Below are positions 8,987 to 18,448 of a stretch of 64,000 nucleotides of DNA, piece by piece. The translations under genes and the position numbers were made by a program. The stretch comes from Prevotella sp. E13-27 (GTDB taxonomy: Bacteria > Bacteroidota > Bacteroidia > Bacteroidales > Bacteroidaceae): positions 558,001-622,000 of the forward strand of contig NZ_JALPSC010000001.1 in assembly GCF_023217965.1 (NCBI RefSeq). Reading direction: 5' to 3'. How positions within the stretch are numbered: position 1 is the stretch's first letter; the number at the start of each line of letters is the position of its first letter. The notes below the pieces were generated by a model. It saw only the letters and a list, made by a program, of their open reading frames with translations. It was not told the DNA's origin and did not search any database.

Positions 8987-10401
8987 TTCAGGTCCTCTTC
9001 AATAAAAGCAAGCAGACGATCTACTGCTTCTTCTTCGGGGATGTTTTTCTCAATACATTCTTTCTTACGGTAAAGAGATATCTTGCCACGTCCGGCTCCG
9101 ACATAACCATAGTCTGCATCAGCCATCTCGCCAGGTCCGTTGACAATACATCCCATGATGCCAATCTTCAGACCTACCAAATGGCTGGTGGCTGCCTTAA
9201 TGCGGGCAATGGTCTCCTGCAAGTTATATAGCGTACGTCCGCAACCCGGACAAGAGATATATTCAGTCTTTGTGAACTTGATACGTGCTGCCTGAAGGAG
9301 AGCGTCAGCGAGAGTATTTAGTTTAGAGTTTAGAGTGGAGAGTGGAGAGTTTGCTTCCGCAGTCTCAGTTCTACACTCTAATCTAAGTTTAGTTGCCTTG
9401 CGGTCAATCAACAGGGCACCAACTGCCATGGCCGCCTTCAGTTGGAATGTCTCCCAGTCAGGTGCATCAAGACGAAGGGTGATAGTGTCATCCTTTATCG
9501 ATGACTCTGCCTCAGCACGGAGGCGTGCACACTCAGGAATTAGTTCAACAAGCTTTCGTGCCACAGGAATCTCACACTCAGGATCTTCTGAAAGTGAGAC
9601 ACGTATAGTATCGCCTATGCCCTCGGTGAGCAGAGCGCCAATACCTACGGCACTCTTTATGCGGCCATCCTCACCTTCTCCGGCCTCGGTTACGCCAAGG
9701 TGAAGTGGATAGTGCATGTCTTCCTTGTCCATAGCCTCGACCAGCAGACGCACAGACTGAACCATGACAACGGTATTTGAGGCTTTTATAGAAATGACCA
9801 CATCGTCAAAATGTTCGCGCTTAAAGATGCGAAGAAATTCCATGCAGCTCTCCACAATGCCTGCAGGAGTGTCACCATAGCGAGACATTATACGATCAGA
9901 GAGCGAGCCGTGGTTAACGCCTATGCGGACTGCCGTATTATGCTCACGGCATATCTGCAGAAATGGCAGAAGACGGGCCTCTATCTTCTGAAGCTCAGCC
10001 TTATACTCCTCATCGGTATATTCCAGTTTCTTGAACGTACGGGCAGGATCGACATAATTACCTGGATTAATGCGTACCTTCTCACAATACTGAGCTGCCA
10101 CATCAGCTACATGGGCATTGAAGTGGACATCTGCCACAAGGGGTTGCATATATCCATCCTTCTTCAGTCGAGCGGAGATGTTCTTCATGTTCTCTGCTTC
10201 ACGACTGCCTTGAGTGGTGAGTCTCACCAACTCGCCACCGGCATCAATAATACGCTTGGCTTGAGCCACACATGCCTCGGTATCATTGGTATTGGTGGTA
10301 GTCATTGACTGAACACGTATGGGATTGTCGCCACCTATAGCGATGTTACCGACATGGGCAACACTCGATTTGCGGCGCTTATATGCATGATTGTTTTCCA
10401 T
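8971..10401 (-). CDS. ispG: 4-hydroxy-3-methylbut-2-en-1-yl diphosphate synthase (IspG)
   Basis: IspG makes HMBPP from the cyclic diphosphate MEcPP in the non-mevalonate isoprenoid pathway, with a [4Fe-4S] cluster. The 476 residues show the TIM barrel (1 to about 290; NPIRVQSMTTTNT, RIGVNHGSLSDR) and the Fe-S domain with Cys384, Cys387 (CPGCGRTLYN) and Cys418 (GCIVNGPGE). Plant and Bacteroidota enzymes carry an extra domain between these and usually exceed 600 residues; here only about 90 residues remain. That remnant contains a peptide (SPLSTLNSKLNTL) encoded by a 7-bp repeat array. Both reaction domains look complete. It is the first gene of the minus-strand run ending at 5019. Confidence 0.95.
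   Translation of the reverse strand: MENNHAYKRRKSSVAHVGNIAIGGDNPIRVQSMTTTNTNDTEACVAQAKRIIDAGGELVRLTTQGSREAENMKNISARLKKDGYMQPLVADVHFNAHVADVAAQYCEKVRINPGNYVDPARTFKKLEYTDEEYKAELQKIEARLLPFLQICREHNTAVRIGVNHGSLSDRIMSRYGDTPAGIVESCMEFLRIFKREHFDDVVISIKASNTVVMVQSVRLLVEAMDKEDMHYPLHLGVTEAGEGEDGRIKSAVGIGALLTEGIGDTIRVSLSEDPECEIPVARKLVELIPECARLRAEAESSIKDDTITLRLDAPDWETFQLKAAMAVGALLIDRKATKLRLECRTETAEANSPLSTLNSKLNTLADALLQAARIKFTKTEYISCPGCGRTLYNLQETIARIKAATSHLVGLKIGIMGCIVNGPGEMADADYGYVGAGRGKISLYRKKECIEKNIPEEEAVDRLLAFIEEDLKRIES
9313..9354. repeat. Heptamer repeat array inside ispG
   Basis: Six 7-bp units (AGTATTT, AGTTTAG twice, AGTGGAG twice, AGTTTGC) lie in frame inside ispG and encode the low-complexity peptide SPLSTLNSKLNTL. 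They fall in the shortened linker domain between barrel and Fe-S domain. Confidence 0.85.
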
Positions 10402-10455
10402 TTCTAAACTTACAATGTTGATACTATTTCAATTATTAAACGGTACCGGAATCAA

Positions 10456-10932
10456 TTAATAAACAGTCTTGTCTGTCTTCTCAGTCCAAAGGCGGAATGA
10501 GTTGAGGGCTTCGTCGCGCAACAAATTGATGATGGGAACTGTACGCTCGTCAAGAGGACGGTCAAGTTCTTCATAGATGAAGTCATCGGCAAAGTCAATA
10601 TCACGGGCATCCTTACGGGTATTACCATAGAAGATGCGGTCGATATGCGCCCAATAGATAGCTCCCAGACACATGGGGCATGGCTCACAAGAGGTATAGA
10701 TAGTACAACCGCTGAGGTCGAAGGTGCCAAGCTTCTGACATGCCTGACGAATGGTGTTGACTTCGGCATGGGCCGTTGGATCATGATCAATGGTGACAGA
10801 ATTGCTACTACCAGCGATTATCTCGCCATCCTTAACAATCACAGCTCCGAAAGGACCGCCACCGTGCTTCACGCTCTCGTCAGCAAGACGGATAGCCTCG
10901 CGCATAAACTGCTTATCTTGTTCTGTAATCAT
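10456..10932 (-). CDS. guaD: Guanine deaminase, cytidine-deaminase fold
   Basis: This 158-residue enzyme probably deaminates guanine to xanthine in purine salvage. Zinc ligands are visible as His55 with the proton-shuttle Glu57 (PTAHAEVNTI) and Cys82/Cys85 (SCEPCPMC). Length, the C-terminal aromatic Tyr, and the segment CPMCLGAIYWAHIDRIFYG fit the Bacillus GuaD type better than tRNA adenosine deaminase TadA. The start at 10932 (MITEQDKQFM) is chosen over the longer frame because the family begins there. It follows the ridA gene by 28 bases. Confidence 0.85.
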   Translation of the reverse strand: MITEQDKQFMREAIRLADESVKHGGGPFGAVIVKDGEIIAGSSNSVTIDHDPTAHAEVNTIRQACQKLGTFDLSGCTIYTSCEPCPMCLGAIYWAHIDRIFYGNTRKDARDIDFADDFIYEELDRPLDERTVPIINLLRDEALNSFRLWTEKTDKTVY

Positions 10933-10960
10933 AGCATTTAGTATAAAAAGGTAAAACAAA

Positions 10961-11338
10961 TTATTCGCATGCCACAGCCTCAATCTCTACCAAAGCGCCC
11001 TTGGGAAGGGTCTTCACAGCTACAGCCGAGCGAGCTGGGAAGGGAGCTTTAAAGAACTCAGAATAGACTGAATTCATTTCGACAAAGTCGTTCATGTCAG
11101 CTAAGAAGACAAGTGTCTTTACAACATTGTCCATGGTAAGTCCTGCTTCTTGAAGAATGGACTGAATATTGAGAAGAGACTGGCGGGTCTGCTCTTTAAT
11201 TCCACCATCAGGGAAACTGCCTGTAGAAGGGTCAATGGGCAATTGACCAGATGTATAAACAAGGTTGCCTACTTGTATTGCCTGACTGTAAGGACCGATG
11301 GCAGATGGTGCCTTAGTTGTACTAATAACTTTTTTCAT
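10961..11338 (-). CDS. ridA: RidA, reactive enamine/imine deaminase
   Basis: A 125-residue cytoplasmic protein of the Rid family. It speeds hydrolysis of 2-aminoacrylate and similar enamines released by PLP enzymes, which protects those enzymes. The signature is the active-site Arg in PARSAVAVKTLPKGA and the Glu in LVEIEAVACE at the C-terminus; the N-terminal segment AIGPYSQAIQVGNLVYTSGQ is typical. Promoter box TATCTTTG lies 38 bases upstream, and guaD follows. Confidence 0.92.
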   Translation of the reverse strand: MKKVISTTKAPSAIGPYSQAIQVGNLVYTSGQLPIDPSTGSFPDGGIKEQTRQSLLNIQSILQEAGLTMDNVVKTLVFLADMNDFVEMNSVYSEFFKAPFPARSAVAVKTLPKGALVEIEAVACE

Positions 11339-11376
11339 AGCTCAAACAAACCTTTAGTATAACATATCTTCAGTTG

Positions 11377-11384
11377 CAAAGATA
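11377..11384 (-). promoter_or_regulatory. -7 box before ridA
   Basis: Minus-strand TATCTTTG matches TAnnTTTG. No clear -33 box is seen at the usual distance. The predicted leader is about 34 bases. Confidence 0.5.
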
Positions 11385-11448
11385 CAACTTTTTTTGTCTA
11401 TATAGTTTATTTTTTGACAGAAAAGTGGCATCTGTTATAAATAATTCT

Positions 11449-11456
11449 TACATTTG
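11449..11456 (+). promoter_or_regulatory. -7 box before the GH28 gene
   Basis: TACATTTG matches TAnnTTTG. Transcription would start near 11461, about 32 bases before the ATG at 11493. It is divergent from the ridA promoter within the same 154-base gap. Confidence 0.55.
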
Positions 11457-11492
11457 CGGAGAAAAACCAACTACTTAAAACAAAAAAGAGAC

Positions 11493-13019
11493 ATGAAGAA
11501 ATCATTTTTAATGCTTTTGCTACTCTTGGCATGCACTGAGATAATTGGTCAGAGAGGAACATACAACGTAATGGATTTCGGTGCAAAGGGCGACGGAAAG
11601 GTTCTTGACTCACCTGCAATAAATGCAGCAATTGAGGAGGCTGTTAGAAACGGAGGCGGACAAGTACTTCTTCCGGCAGGAACATATCTTAGCGGAAGCA
11701 TCAGACTGAAGTCAAACATAGACCTGCATCTTGCGGCTGGCGCAAAGATACTTGCAGTTAATCCCAGGAAGTTCAAGCAGCCCAAAGAAGGACCAAAGTT
11801 GGTTCTATATGACGAAAGCGAGTCGTTCGGTGGCTTTCCTGAATATCAAGACGGAGGTCACACTTATTTCCACAACTCACTGATATGGGCTGAGGGGCAA
11901 ACAAATGTATCCATAACAGGACACGGAATGATTGACGGCGAGGGGCTTACAAAAAAGGACACTGAGAAAGCTGGCCAAGTGATGGGAGGCAGCATAGGTA
12001 CTGGCGACAAGGCAATAGCCCTAAAAACATGCAGACAGGTAACCATAAGAGACATAACGATATACAGAGGTGGACATTTTGGCATAATCATGACAGGATG
12101 CGACGTGTCAACAATAGACAATGTTGTCATTGACACTAACCGCGACGGATTCGATATTGACTGCTGTAAGTACATGACAATTACGAACTGTAAGATAAAC
12201 ACTCCAAGTGATGACGCTCTGGTACTAAAGTCAAGCTTCGCGCTGAAGAAGCATGTGGCTACGGAACATATTGCCATATCAAACTGCAACATTACTGGAT
12301 TCAAATGCGGAACACTGCTTGATGGTACATATATCCCCGAACCTGTGGGCTGGGTATGCGGACGCTTCAAGCTGGGCACAGAAAGCAATGGCGGCTACAG
12401 GAACATATCACTGACTAACTGCACATTCATGTACTCGTCAGGATTGGCATTCGAAGAGGTTGACCAGGGCAGGATGGAGAATATAGTCGTTTCGAACATA
12501 ACGATGTCACACGTTCACCACTACCCTATCTACATAACGACAGGCTGTCGTAACAGAGGACCCAAGGAGATAGAGGTGACAGACGAAAACGGGAACCGTT
12601 CAATGATGCCTTTCACTCAGCCGTCAACGGCACGCTACATACAGATTTCGAACATCATTGCCGATGACTGCGATTCGCTTTGTTCAATAATAGTAACAGG
12701 AATGCCCGGAACTCCAATAAAGAATATATGGTTGTCGAACATTCGTCTATATTTCAAGGGCGGAGGCACTCGCGACCTTGTTGACAAGAAATACCGCGAA
12801 CAAGACACCAACTATCCAGAGCCTAAGTTCGCTGGATGGACACCTGCATACGGACTATATGCCCGTCATGTGGAAGGGTTACATGTTAACGATGTTACAT
12901 TCCGCTATGAGCGTCCGGACTTCCGTCCTGCCGTTGTCCTCGATGATGTCAAGGATGTCACCATTGAACACCTTGACGCCACCACGGAAGATGGTATAGA
13001 ACAGATTGTAAGAAAATAA
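11493..13019 (+). CDS. Secreted glycoside hydrolase family 28 (pectinase/polygalacturonase type)
   Basis: This 508-residue enzyme probably hydrolyses galacturonic acid or rhamnogalacturonan linkages of pectin. Residues 1-20 (MKKSFLMLLLLLACTEIIGQ) form a signal peptide, which decides the start at 11493 over an upstream ATG at 11454. The fold is a right-handed beta-helix beginning YNVMDFGAKGDG. GH28 catalytic motifs can be followed as DTNRDGFDID and SDDALVLKS (the three acidic residues); the later FKLGTESNGG stands where RIK-type motifs lie. It shares pectin as target with the PL11 lyase at 70-4716, though they are about 7 kb apart. Confidence 0.9.
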   Translation: MKKSFLMLLLLLACTEIIGQRGTYNVMDFGAKGDGKVLDSPAINAAIEEAVRNGGGQVLLPAGTYLSGSIRLKSNIDLHLAAGAKILAVNPRKFKQPKEGPKLVLYDESESFGGFPEYQDGGHTYFHNSLIWAEGQTNVSITGHGMIDGEGLTKKDTEKAGQVMGGSIGTGDKAIALKTCRQVTIRDITIYRGGHFGIIMTGCDVSTIDNVVIDTNRDGFDIDCCKYMTITNCKINTPSDDALVLKSSFALKKHVATEHIAISNCNITGFKCGTLLDGTYIPEPVGWVCGRFKLGTESNGGYRNISLTNCTFMYSSGLAFEEVDQGRMENIVVSNITMSHVHHYPIYITTGCRNRGPKEIEVTDENGNRSMMPFTQPSTARYIQISNIIADDCDSLCSIIVTGMPGTPIKNIWLSNIRLYFKGGGTRDLVDKKYREQDTNYPEPKFAGWTPAYGLYARHVEGLHVNDVTFRYERPDFRPAVVLDDVKDVTIEHLDATTEDGIEQIVRK

Positions 13020-13045
13020 AACTTTCTGAGAAGATTGTCTGAACT

Positions 13046-13972
13046 CTAAATCTTTACGTTCTGAGACTCGAGGAAGCACAGTTCAGCCTCGAGCATTTCC
13101 AACTTCGGCATCGGGTGCCCCATCTTACGAGCTAACTGAAGAGGATAAGTGTAAAGATAGTATATCTCCATGCTGCGATGGAAGTCATAGTCGAGACGCA
13201 TTGAAGGAGAGTACGGTGTCATCTCATCAGTCATCTTAATCATCAGGTCAGCAAAAGACTCGTCTATATTCTTAACGCCTAAATGCTGAGCCGTTGTTAT
13301 GACTTCCATCATCTGTTCACGGATAAGTTGTCGTGTTGATGGATTCTTAAGCAACAAGTCTGTCTGTGTATGGAGAGCAACGGTCATACCGTTAAAGGGC
13401 ATATTCCATACAGCCTTCTTCCACCTGGCCTCTTCATATTCAATGAGTCCAGCCTTCACCCCTGCCGCATTGAAATTGTCAATAACAGTGAGGAGCAAAC
13501 GCTCGTCCTTGCAAGAATAGTTACCCAGATTAATATGACCATAGCACTGATGATTGACAAGTCCCGGCTCGCTTTTAGCAGAACAGATAAAAGCAAGACC
13601 GGCAACTAACTGCACATCGGGAAACATCTTCTGGACATCTGCCTCTACACCAATACCATTCTGAATAAGAACGACAACCGTATTATCATGCAGTAATGGG
13701 GGCAGCAGCTCATATAGCATATTGTTGTTAACAGACTTCAGGCAAACAAAGACCACGTCACACTGAGGCATGTCATGAGTATTATTATAAACATTGGGAC
13801 TATCCAAATGGAAAGAACCGTTGCAAGAATCTACCTGCAATCCATTTGCCTTTACATACTCATAATCACTATGCAAGAGGAAGTGAACATCACAACCATT
13901 GTTTGCCAATTTAGCACCATAATAGCCGCCAATAGCGCCTGTTCCTATAACACCGTATCGCATAAATTCCAT
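13046..13972 (-). CDS. Ketopantoate reductase family protein (PanE-like)
   Basis: About 308 residues from the start at 13972 (MEFMRYGVIG); an alternative start is 13963. The N-terminal Rossmann motif GTGAIGGYYGAKLA binds NADPH. The C-terminal ApbA domain carries the conserved Lys/Asn region (WKKAVWNMPFNGMTVAL). PanE reduces 2-dehydropantoate to pantoate in CoA synthesis; paralogues with other 2-keto acid substrates exist, so the exact reaction is not certain. A box TATTTTTG at 13985-13992 places the mRNA start a few bases before 13972, which supports that start and a very short leader. Confidence 0.85.
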   Translation of the reverse strand: MEFMRYGVIGTGAIGGYYGAKLANNGCDVHFLLHSDYEYVKANGLQVDSCNGSFHLDSPNVYNNTHDMPQCDVVFVCLKSVNNNMLYELLPPLLHDNTVVVLIQNGIGVEADVQKMFPDVQLVAGLAFICSAKSEPGLVNHQCYGHINLGNYSCKDERLLLTVIDNFNAAGVKAGLIEYEEARWKKAVWNMPFNGMTVALHTQTDLLLKNPSTRQLIREQMMEVITTAQHLGVKNIDESFADLMIKMTDEMTPYSPSMRLDYDFHRSMEIYYLYTYPLQLARKMGHPMPKLEMLEAELCFLESQNVKI

Positions 13973-13984
13973 ATTAAGACAATG

Positions 13985-13992
13985 CAAAAATA
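13985..13992 (-). promoter_or_regulatory. -7 box before the PanE-like gene
   Basis: Minus-strand TATTTTTG lies 12 bases from the ATG at 13972, so the predicted leader is only a few bases. Confidence 0.5.
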
Positions 13993-14047
13993 CACATTTT
14001 ATTTCAATAGACGAAATAATGCAGCCATATAATATCTTATAGCACAC

Positions 14048-14085
14048 AAAAAAGCAGGCGAAACAGATTAATCCGCTTCGCCTGC
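14048..14085 (-). terminator. Intrinsic terminator of the ribosomal alpha operon
   Basis: Minus-strand hairpin with arms GCAGGCGAA (14077-14085 read in reverse) and TTCGCCTGC (14054-14062), a 14-base loop, and six T (14048-14053). It lies 32 bases after the rplQ stop codon. Confidence 0.9.
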
Positions 14086-14116
14086 CTCTTATTGAGATAC
14101 TTTCTCGAGGAAAGGA

Positions 14117-14626
14117 TTATTCAGTCTTTGCAGCCTCTGCCTCAGCAGCAGGTGCCTCTTCAGCAGCAACCTCAGCTACAGGAGCCTCCTGAGTTGCCTC
14201 AGCTGACTTGTTTGACTTGCGTGAGCGACGTGTAGCCTTCTTAGCTGCAGGTGCCTTAGCCATTTCTGGGTCGAAGTCAACAAGCTCGATAAAGCAAATC
14301 TGAGCAGCGTCACCCTGACGGGTACCCAACTTGATGATACGTGTGTAGCCACCGGGACGGTCACCAACCTTCTGTGAAACCTCACCAAAGAGTTCCTTGA
14401 TGGCTTCCTTGTTCTGAAGGTAGCTGAATACTACACGACGTGAGTTTGTGGTATCTTCCTTTGCCTTGGTAATCAGGGGCTCAACATACTTCTTCAGAGC
14501 CTTTGCCTTTGCTACGGTCGTAGTGATTCTTTTGTGCATGATCAGCGAGATGGCCATGTTGGCAAGCATGGAAGCGCGATGCGATGCAGTACGACCGAGG
14601 TGGTTGAATTTCTTATTGTGTCTCAT
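14117..14626 (-). CDS. rplQ: Ribosomal protein L17 with Ala/Glu-rich tail
   Basis: Large-subunit protein near the exit tunnel; last gene of the alpha operon. Residues 1 to about 125 are canonical L17 ([44 protein letters not shown]). Residues about 126-169 are an extra low-complexity tail rich in Ala, Glu and Lys. Such tails are known in Bacteroidota L17; their role is unclear. Confidence 0.97.
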   Translation of the reverse strand: MRHNKKFNHLGRTASHRASMLANMAISLIMHKRITTTVAKAKALKKYVEPLITKAKEDTTNSRRVVFSYLQNKEAIKELFGEVSQKVGDRPGGYTRIIKLGTRQGDAAQICFIELVDFDPEMAKAPAAKKATRRSRKSNKSAEATQEAPVAEVAAEEAPAAEAEAAKTE

Positions 14627-14669
14627 TTTTTGTTTTTTCTTTTATTGGGCAATTACGTAGTCTCAACGA

Positions 14670-15662
14670 TTACTCCTTGTCCAGTTTATACTTTGAAATG
14701 TCAGTTCCAAACGACAGATTCAGACTCTCGAGCAAATCATCAAGCTCAGTGAGCGATTTCTTACCAAAGTTACGGAACTTAAGGAGGTCGGTCTTATTAT
14801 ACTGTACGAGATCGCCAAGGGTCTCCACATCAGCAGCCTTCAGACAGTTCAGAGCACGAACAGAGAGGTTCATGTCAACGAGCTTAGTCTTGAGCAACTG
14901 ACGCATGTGCAGTATCTCCTCGTCAAACTCCTGGTTACCCTCAACATCATTGTTCTCGAGAGTAATCTTCTCATCAGAGAAGAGCATGAAGTGATAGATA
15001 AGGATTTTTGCAGCCTCTTTCAGTGCATCCTTCGGGTGAATGGAACCGTCCGTTGTCACTTCGAGTACGAGCTTATCGTAGTCAGTCTTCTGCTCTACGC
15101 GATAGGGCTCTACAGCGAACTTGACATTACGGATTGGGGTGTAAATTGAGTCGATTGCTATCACATTAACATCGGTGCAGAAATCACGGTTCTCTTCTGA
15201 AGGAACATATCCGCGACCTTTGTTGATAGTGAGATCAATCTGCATGGTAGCCTTTGAGTCGAGATGACAAATCACCAAATCGGGATTTAACACTTCAAAT
15301 CCGGTCAGATACTTGCCGATGTCACCGGCCTTGAACTCGGTGGAATTCTCAACGGTGATGCTGACTTTCTCGTTCTCGAATTCTTCTACTACTTGCTTGA
15401 ACCTTACTTGCTTCAGGTTCAAGATAATGTTGGTCACATCTTCCTTTACACCAGGAACGGATGAGAACTCATGCTCCACACCGGCAATACGAATGGTATT
15501 GATAGCATAGCCCTCAAGCGATGAAAGGAGTATGCGGCGCAGGGCGTTACCGATGGTTACACCGAACCCTGGTTCCAATGGACGAAACTCGAACTTACCG
15601 AATTTGTCATTGGCTTCCAACATTACCACTTTATCGGGTTTTTGAAATGCTAATATCGCCAT
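14670..15662 (-). CDS. rpoA: RNA polymerase alpha subunit
   Basis: At 330 residues this has the usual length. The N-terminal assembly domain ([19 protein letters not shown]) drives dimerisation of the polymerase core; the C-terminal domain (about 250-320; [20 protein letters not shown]) contacts upstream DNA and activators. It lies between rpsD and rplQ as in other bacteria. Confidence 0.98.
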   Translation of the reverse strand: MAILAFQKPDKVVMLEANDKFGKFEFRPLEPGFGVTIGNALRRILLSSLEGYAINTIRIAGVEHEFSSVPGVKEDVTNIILNLKQVRFKQVVEEFENEKVSITVENSTEFKAGDIGKYLTGFEVLNPDLVICHLDSKATMQIDLTINKGRGYVPSEENRDFCTDVNVIAIDSIYTPIRNVKFAVEPYRVEQKTDYDKLVLEVTTDGSIHPKDALKEAAKILIYHFMLFSDEKITLENNDVEGNQEFDEEILHMRQLLKTKLVDMNLSVRALNCLKAADVETLGDLVQYNKTDLLKFRNFGKKSLTELDDLLESLNLSFGTDISKYKLDKE

Positions 15663-15676
15663 TAATTTAATGATTT

Positions 15677-16285
15677 TTAGTTCTTAGAGTACAACTCAAC
15701 GATTAACTGCTCCTTAATATTCTCAGGTATGTCGGCACGCTCGGGCTTGTGCAGGAACTTACCAGCCTTCTGCTGCTCGTCCCACTCAATCCAAGGATAC
15801 TTGCTGTGGTTGAAACCTGCAAGTGCTGCTTCGATAACCTCGAGAGACTTAGCCTTCTCACGAACGCCAACAACCATACCAGGTTTAACTGAGAATGAAG
15901 GAATGTTTACCACCTTGCCATCAACAACGATGTGACGGTGACCTACGAGCTGACGTGCAGCAGCACGTGTGGGGGCAAGACCAAGACGGAATACTACGTT
16001 GTCAAGACGGCTTTCCAGATTCTGAAGGAGCACCTCACCGGTGATACCCTCAGCCTTTGCTGCTTTCTCAAACAGGATACGGAACTGACGCTCAAGAACT
16101 CCGTAAGTGTACTTGGCTTTCTGCTTCTCTGCCAACATGACTGCATACTCCGACTGCTTGCGGCGACGGTTCTGGCCATGCTGTCCAGGAGGGAAGTTTC
16201 TCCTAGACAAAACTTTGTCCGGTCCGTAAATGGCTTCACCAAAACGGCGGGCAATTTTAGATTTCGGTCCAATATATTTTGCCAT
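15677..16285 (-). CDS. rpsD: Ribosomal protein S4
   Basis: A 202-residue primary 16S rRNA-binding protein that nucleates the 30S body. It begins [18 protein letters not shown] and has the S4 RNA-binding domain ([19 protein letters not shown]...[11 protein letters not shown]). No zinc-binding Cys cluster is seen near the N-terminus, so it is the Cys-less form. The gene lies between rpsK and rpoA. Confidence 0.98.
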   Translation of the reverse strand: MAKYIGPKSKIARRFGEAIYGPDKVLSRRNFPPGQHGQNRRRKQSEYAVMLAEKQKAKYTYGVLERQFRILFEKAAKAEGITGEVLLQNLESRLDNVVFRLGLAPTRAAARQLVGHRHIVVDGKVVNIPSFSVKPGMVVGVREKAKSLEVIEAALAGFNHSKYPWIEWDEQQKAGKFLHKPERADIPENIKEQLIVELYSKN

Positions 16286-16366
16286 AATTCAAATAAAAAA
16301 TTTCGTTATTACGTTTTTCGATGAATCGACATATCGTTATATCGACATATCGAACTCTTACTTTAA

Positions 16367-16756
16367 TTATACACGACGACGCTTTGGAGGACGGCAGCCG
16401 TTGTGTGGCAGTGGAGTAACGTCAACGATCTCCATTACCTCGATACCTGCACCATGCACGGCACGGATAGCAGACTCACGACCATTACCTGGGCCCTTTA
16501 CATAAGCCTTAACCTTGCGAAGACCAAGATCGAAAGCTACCTTAGCGCAATCCTCAGCAGCCATCTGTGCAGCGTATGGAGTGTTCTTCTTAGAGCCACG
16601 GAATCCCATCTTACCAGCTGAAGACCAAGAGATAACCTGACCCTCATCGTTAGCAAGAGATACTATAATATTATTGAAAGAGCTGTGAACGTGAAGCTGA
16701 CCAATAGCATTAACCTTCACGTTTCTTTTCTTAGAAGCGACTGTTTTCTTTGCCAT
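16367..16756 (-). CDS. rpsK: Ribosomal protein S11
   Basis: A 129-residue protein of the 30S platform near the mRNA exit. Typical segments are [15 protein letters not shown] and the C-terminal [11 protein letters not shown]. The 81-base gap to rpsD contains two direct copies of ATCGACATATCG (16325-16336, 16341-16352), with no known role. Confidence 0.98.
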   Translation of the reverse strand: MAKKTVASKKRNVKVNAIGQLHVHSSFNNIIVSLANDEGQVISWSSAGKMGFRGSKKNTPYAAQMAAEDCAKVAFDLGLRKVKAYVKGPGNGRESAIRAVHGAGIEVMEIVDVTPLPHNGCRPPKRRRV

Positions 16757-16791
16757 AACTTTAAACTTTAAGCTTTAAACGTTAAACTTTA
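16757..16791. repeat. Heptamer repeat filling the rpsM-rpsK gap
   Basis: Five 7-bp units (AACTTTA, AACTTTA, AGCTTTA, AACGTTA, AACTTTA) occupy exactly the space between the rpsK start codon and the rpsM stop codon, supplying part of the latter. Same period as the CTCAATT arrays, but a different, A/T-rich unit. Confidence 0.8.
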
Positions 16792-17169
16792 CTTAGTGGC
16801 CTTCTTCTTGTTTGCAACAGTCTTCTTCTTACCCTTACGCGTACGAGCATTATTCTTTGTGCTCTGACCACGTACAGGCAGACCATTACGATGACGGACA
16901 CCACGGTAGCAACCAATATCCATCAGGCGCTTGATGTTCAACTGAATCTCGCTACGGAGATCACCTTCTACCTTAAATTCAGCGCCGATAATTTCACGGA
17001 TTTTGGCTGCCTGATCGTCGCTCCACTCGCTGACTTTCAGGTCGCGGCTCACGCCGGCCTTGTCCAAGATCTTTGCTGAACTACTTCGACCAATACCATA
17101 GATATAGGTCAATGCGATTTCGCCACGCTTATTCTGGGGCAAATCTACTCCAACAATTCTTATTGCCAT
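16789..17169 (-). CDS. rpsM: Ribosomal protein S13
   Basis: A 126-residue protein of the 30S head that contacts the P-site tRNA and 50S bridges. It begins [20 protein letters not shown] and ends in a Lys-rich tail after [14 protein letters not shown]. It is the first gene after an internal promoter at 17228, so alpha-operon genes can be made separately from the upstream cluster. Confidence 0.98.
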   Translation of the reverse strand: MAIRIVGVDLPQNKRGEIALTYIYGIGRSSSAKILDKAGVSRDLKVSEWSDDQAAKIREIIGAEFKVEGDLRSEIQLNIKRLMDIGCYRGVRHRNGLPVRGQSTKNNARTRKGKKKTVANKKKATK

Positions 17170-17227
17170 TTGTTAAATAAATGATGAAAAATAATAAAAT
17201 AAAAATCGATTTTTTCTAAAAAGCATG

Positions 17228-17235
17228 CAAAGGTA
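17228..17235 (-). promoter_or_regulatory. Internal promoter before rpsM
   Basis: Minus-strand TACCTTTG, the commonest -7 sequence in this window, lies in the 115-base gap between rpmJ and rpsM. Predicted leader is about 55 bases. Confidence 0.6.
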
Positions 17236-17284
17236 AGGAAATAAATTCATATTCCCCACCCTCACATCGCATTTTTAGCGTTTT

Positions 17285-17401
17285 TTAACCCTGACGCATC
17301 TTATACTTAGGGTTTTTCTTGTTGATCACGAACAGACGACCCTTGCGACGAACAATTTTGCAGTCGGGTGTGCGCTTCTTCAATGATGCTCTTGTCTTCA
17401 T
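17285..17401 (-). CDS. rpmJ: Ribosomal protein L36
   Basis: A 38-residue protein ([20 protein letters not shown] at the N-terminus, ending KMRQG), read directly from the DNA between infA and rpsM. It has one Cys only, so it is the zinc-free form. L36 sits in the 50S subunit near the peptidyl-transferase region. Confidence 0.95.
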   Translation of the reverse strand: MKTRASLKKRTPDCKIVRRKGRLFVINKKNPKYKMRQG

Positions 17402-17416
17402 ATTGTTTCGAATTAT

Positions 17417-17635
17417 TTATTTATATCTGAATACGATTCTACCCTTTGTCAAATCATAAGGACTCATCTCGACCCTTACTTTGTCACCGGGTAGGATACG
17501 AATATAGTGCATTCTCATCTTACCAGAGATGTGCGCTATAATCTGAACACCGTTTTCAAGTTCTACTCGGAACATAGCATTCGAGAGGCTCTCGATGATT
17601 GTTCCATCCTGCTCAATAGCGGATTGTTTTGCCAT
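17417..17635 (-). CDS. infA: Translation initiation factor IF-1
   Basis: A 72-residue OB-fold protein that occupies the A site during initiation and helps IF-2 and IF-3. It begins [20 protein letters not shown] and contains [18 protein letters not shown]. It lies between map and rpmJ, a common order. Confidence 0.97.
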   Translation of the reverse strand: MAKQSAIEQDGTIIESLSNAMFRVELENGVQIIAHISGKMRMHYIRILPGDKVRVEMSPYDLTKGRIVFRYK

Positions 17636-17644
17636 ACTTGGAAT

Positions 17645-18445
17645 TTAGTAAAGTTTACCTTCTAATGTTTCTATCTCTTCAAATGATGATAAGATCTCAG
17701 CCTTACCCTTTCTAATAGCAACCGTGTGCTCAAAATGGGCAGCTGGCTTGCCATCTCTTGTGCAGATGCTCCAACGGTCGGGCAGCATACAAACGTCACG
17801 CTTTCCCATTGTTACCATCGGCTCGATGGCTATACACATTCCTGCCTTAAACATAACGCCATTTCCACGGCGTCCGTAGTTTGGCACTGGTGGATCCTCA
17901 TGCATTTCCTTGCCTATGCCATGACCAGTGAGTTCACGTACTATTCCGTACCCTTGCGCCTCACAATGGCTCTGTACCGCATAGCTCACATCGCCTACAT
18001 GATTTCCTGCAACGGCATCCTCGATGCCAAGATAGAGAGCCTCCTTTGTTGCTTTGAGCAACTGTTTAACTTCTTCAGAGACCTCGCCTACACAGAATGT
18101 ATAGCAAGAGTCTCCATTAAAGCCGTTTAGAAGCGTACCGCAATCTACAGATATTATATCTCCATCTTTGAGTACAGTCTTCTCGTTAGGCACCCCATGC
18201 ACCACGACCTCATTAACCGAGGTACAGATGCTTGCAGGGAACGGCCCTCCATAAGGATTGGGGAAACCTTTAAAGGTTGGTACAGCTCCATTGTCGCGAA
18301 TGAACTCGTCGGCAATTTTATCCAGCTGGAGGGTCGTTACACCAGGTTTAATATGCTTCGCCAATTCACCAAGCGTACGACCAACGAGTTGGTTGGCTTG
18401 GCGCATCAGCTCAATCTCATCTTCAGTCTTAAGAAATATCTTCAT
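17645..18445 (-). CDS. map: Methionine aminopeptidase, type I
   Basis: A 266-residue metallo-enzyme that removes the start Met from new proteins. The metal ligands are visible in order: DGDIISVDCGTLLNGFNGDS (two Asp), LTGHGIGKEMHEDP (His), and AIEPMVTMGK plus a C-terminal Glu (HFEHTVAI region). There is no N-terminal extension. It lies between secY and infA. Confidence 0.96.
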   Translation of the reverse strand: MKIFLKTEDEIELMRQANQLVGRTLGELAKHIKPGVTTLQLDKIADEFIRDNGAVPTFKGFPNPYGGPFPASICTSVNEVVVHGVPNEKTVLKDGDIISVDCGTLLNGFNGDSCYTFCVGEVSEEVKQLLKATKEALYLGIEDAVAGNHVGDVSYAVQSHCEAQGYGIVRELTGHGIGKEMHEDPPVPNYGRRGNGVMFKAGMCIAIEPMVTMGKRDVCMLPDRWSICTRDGKPAAHFEHTVAIRKGKAEILSSFEEIETLEGKLY

Positions 18446-18448
18446 TTC

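Noticed and set aside
16325..16352. Two direct copies of ATCGACATATCG between rpsK and rpsD
   Set aside because: Only two copies in an A/T-rich gap; could be chance or part of the same low-complexity spacer habit.
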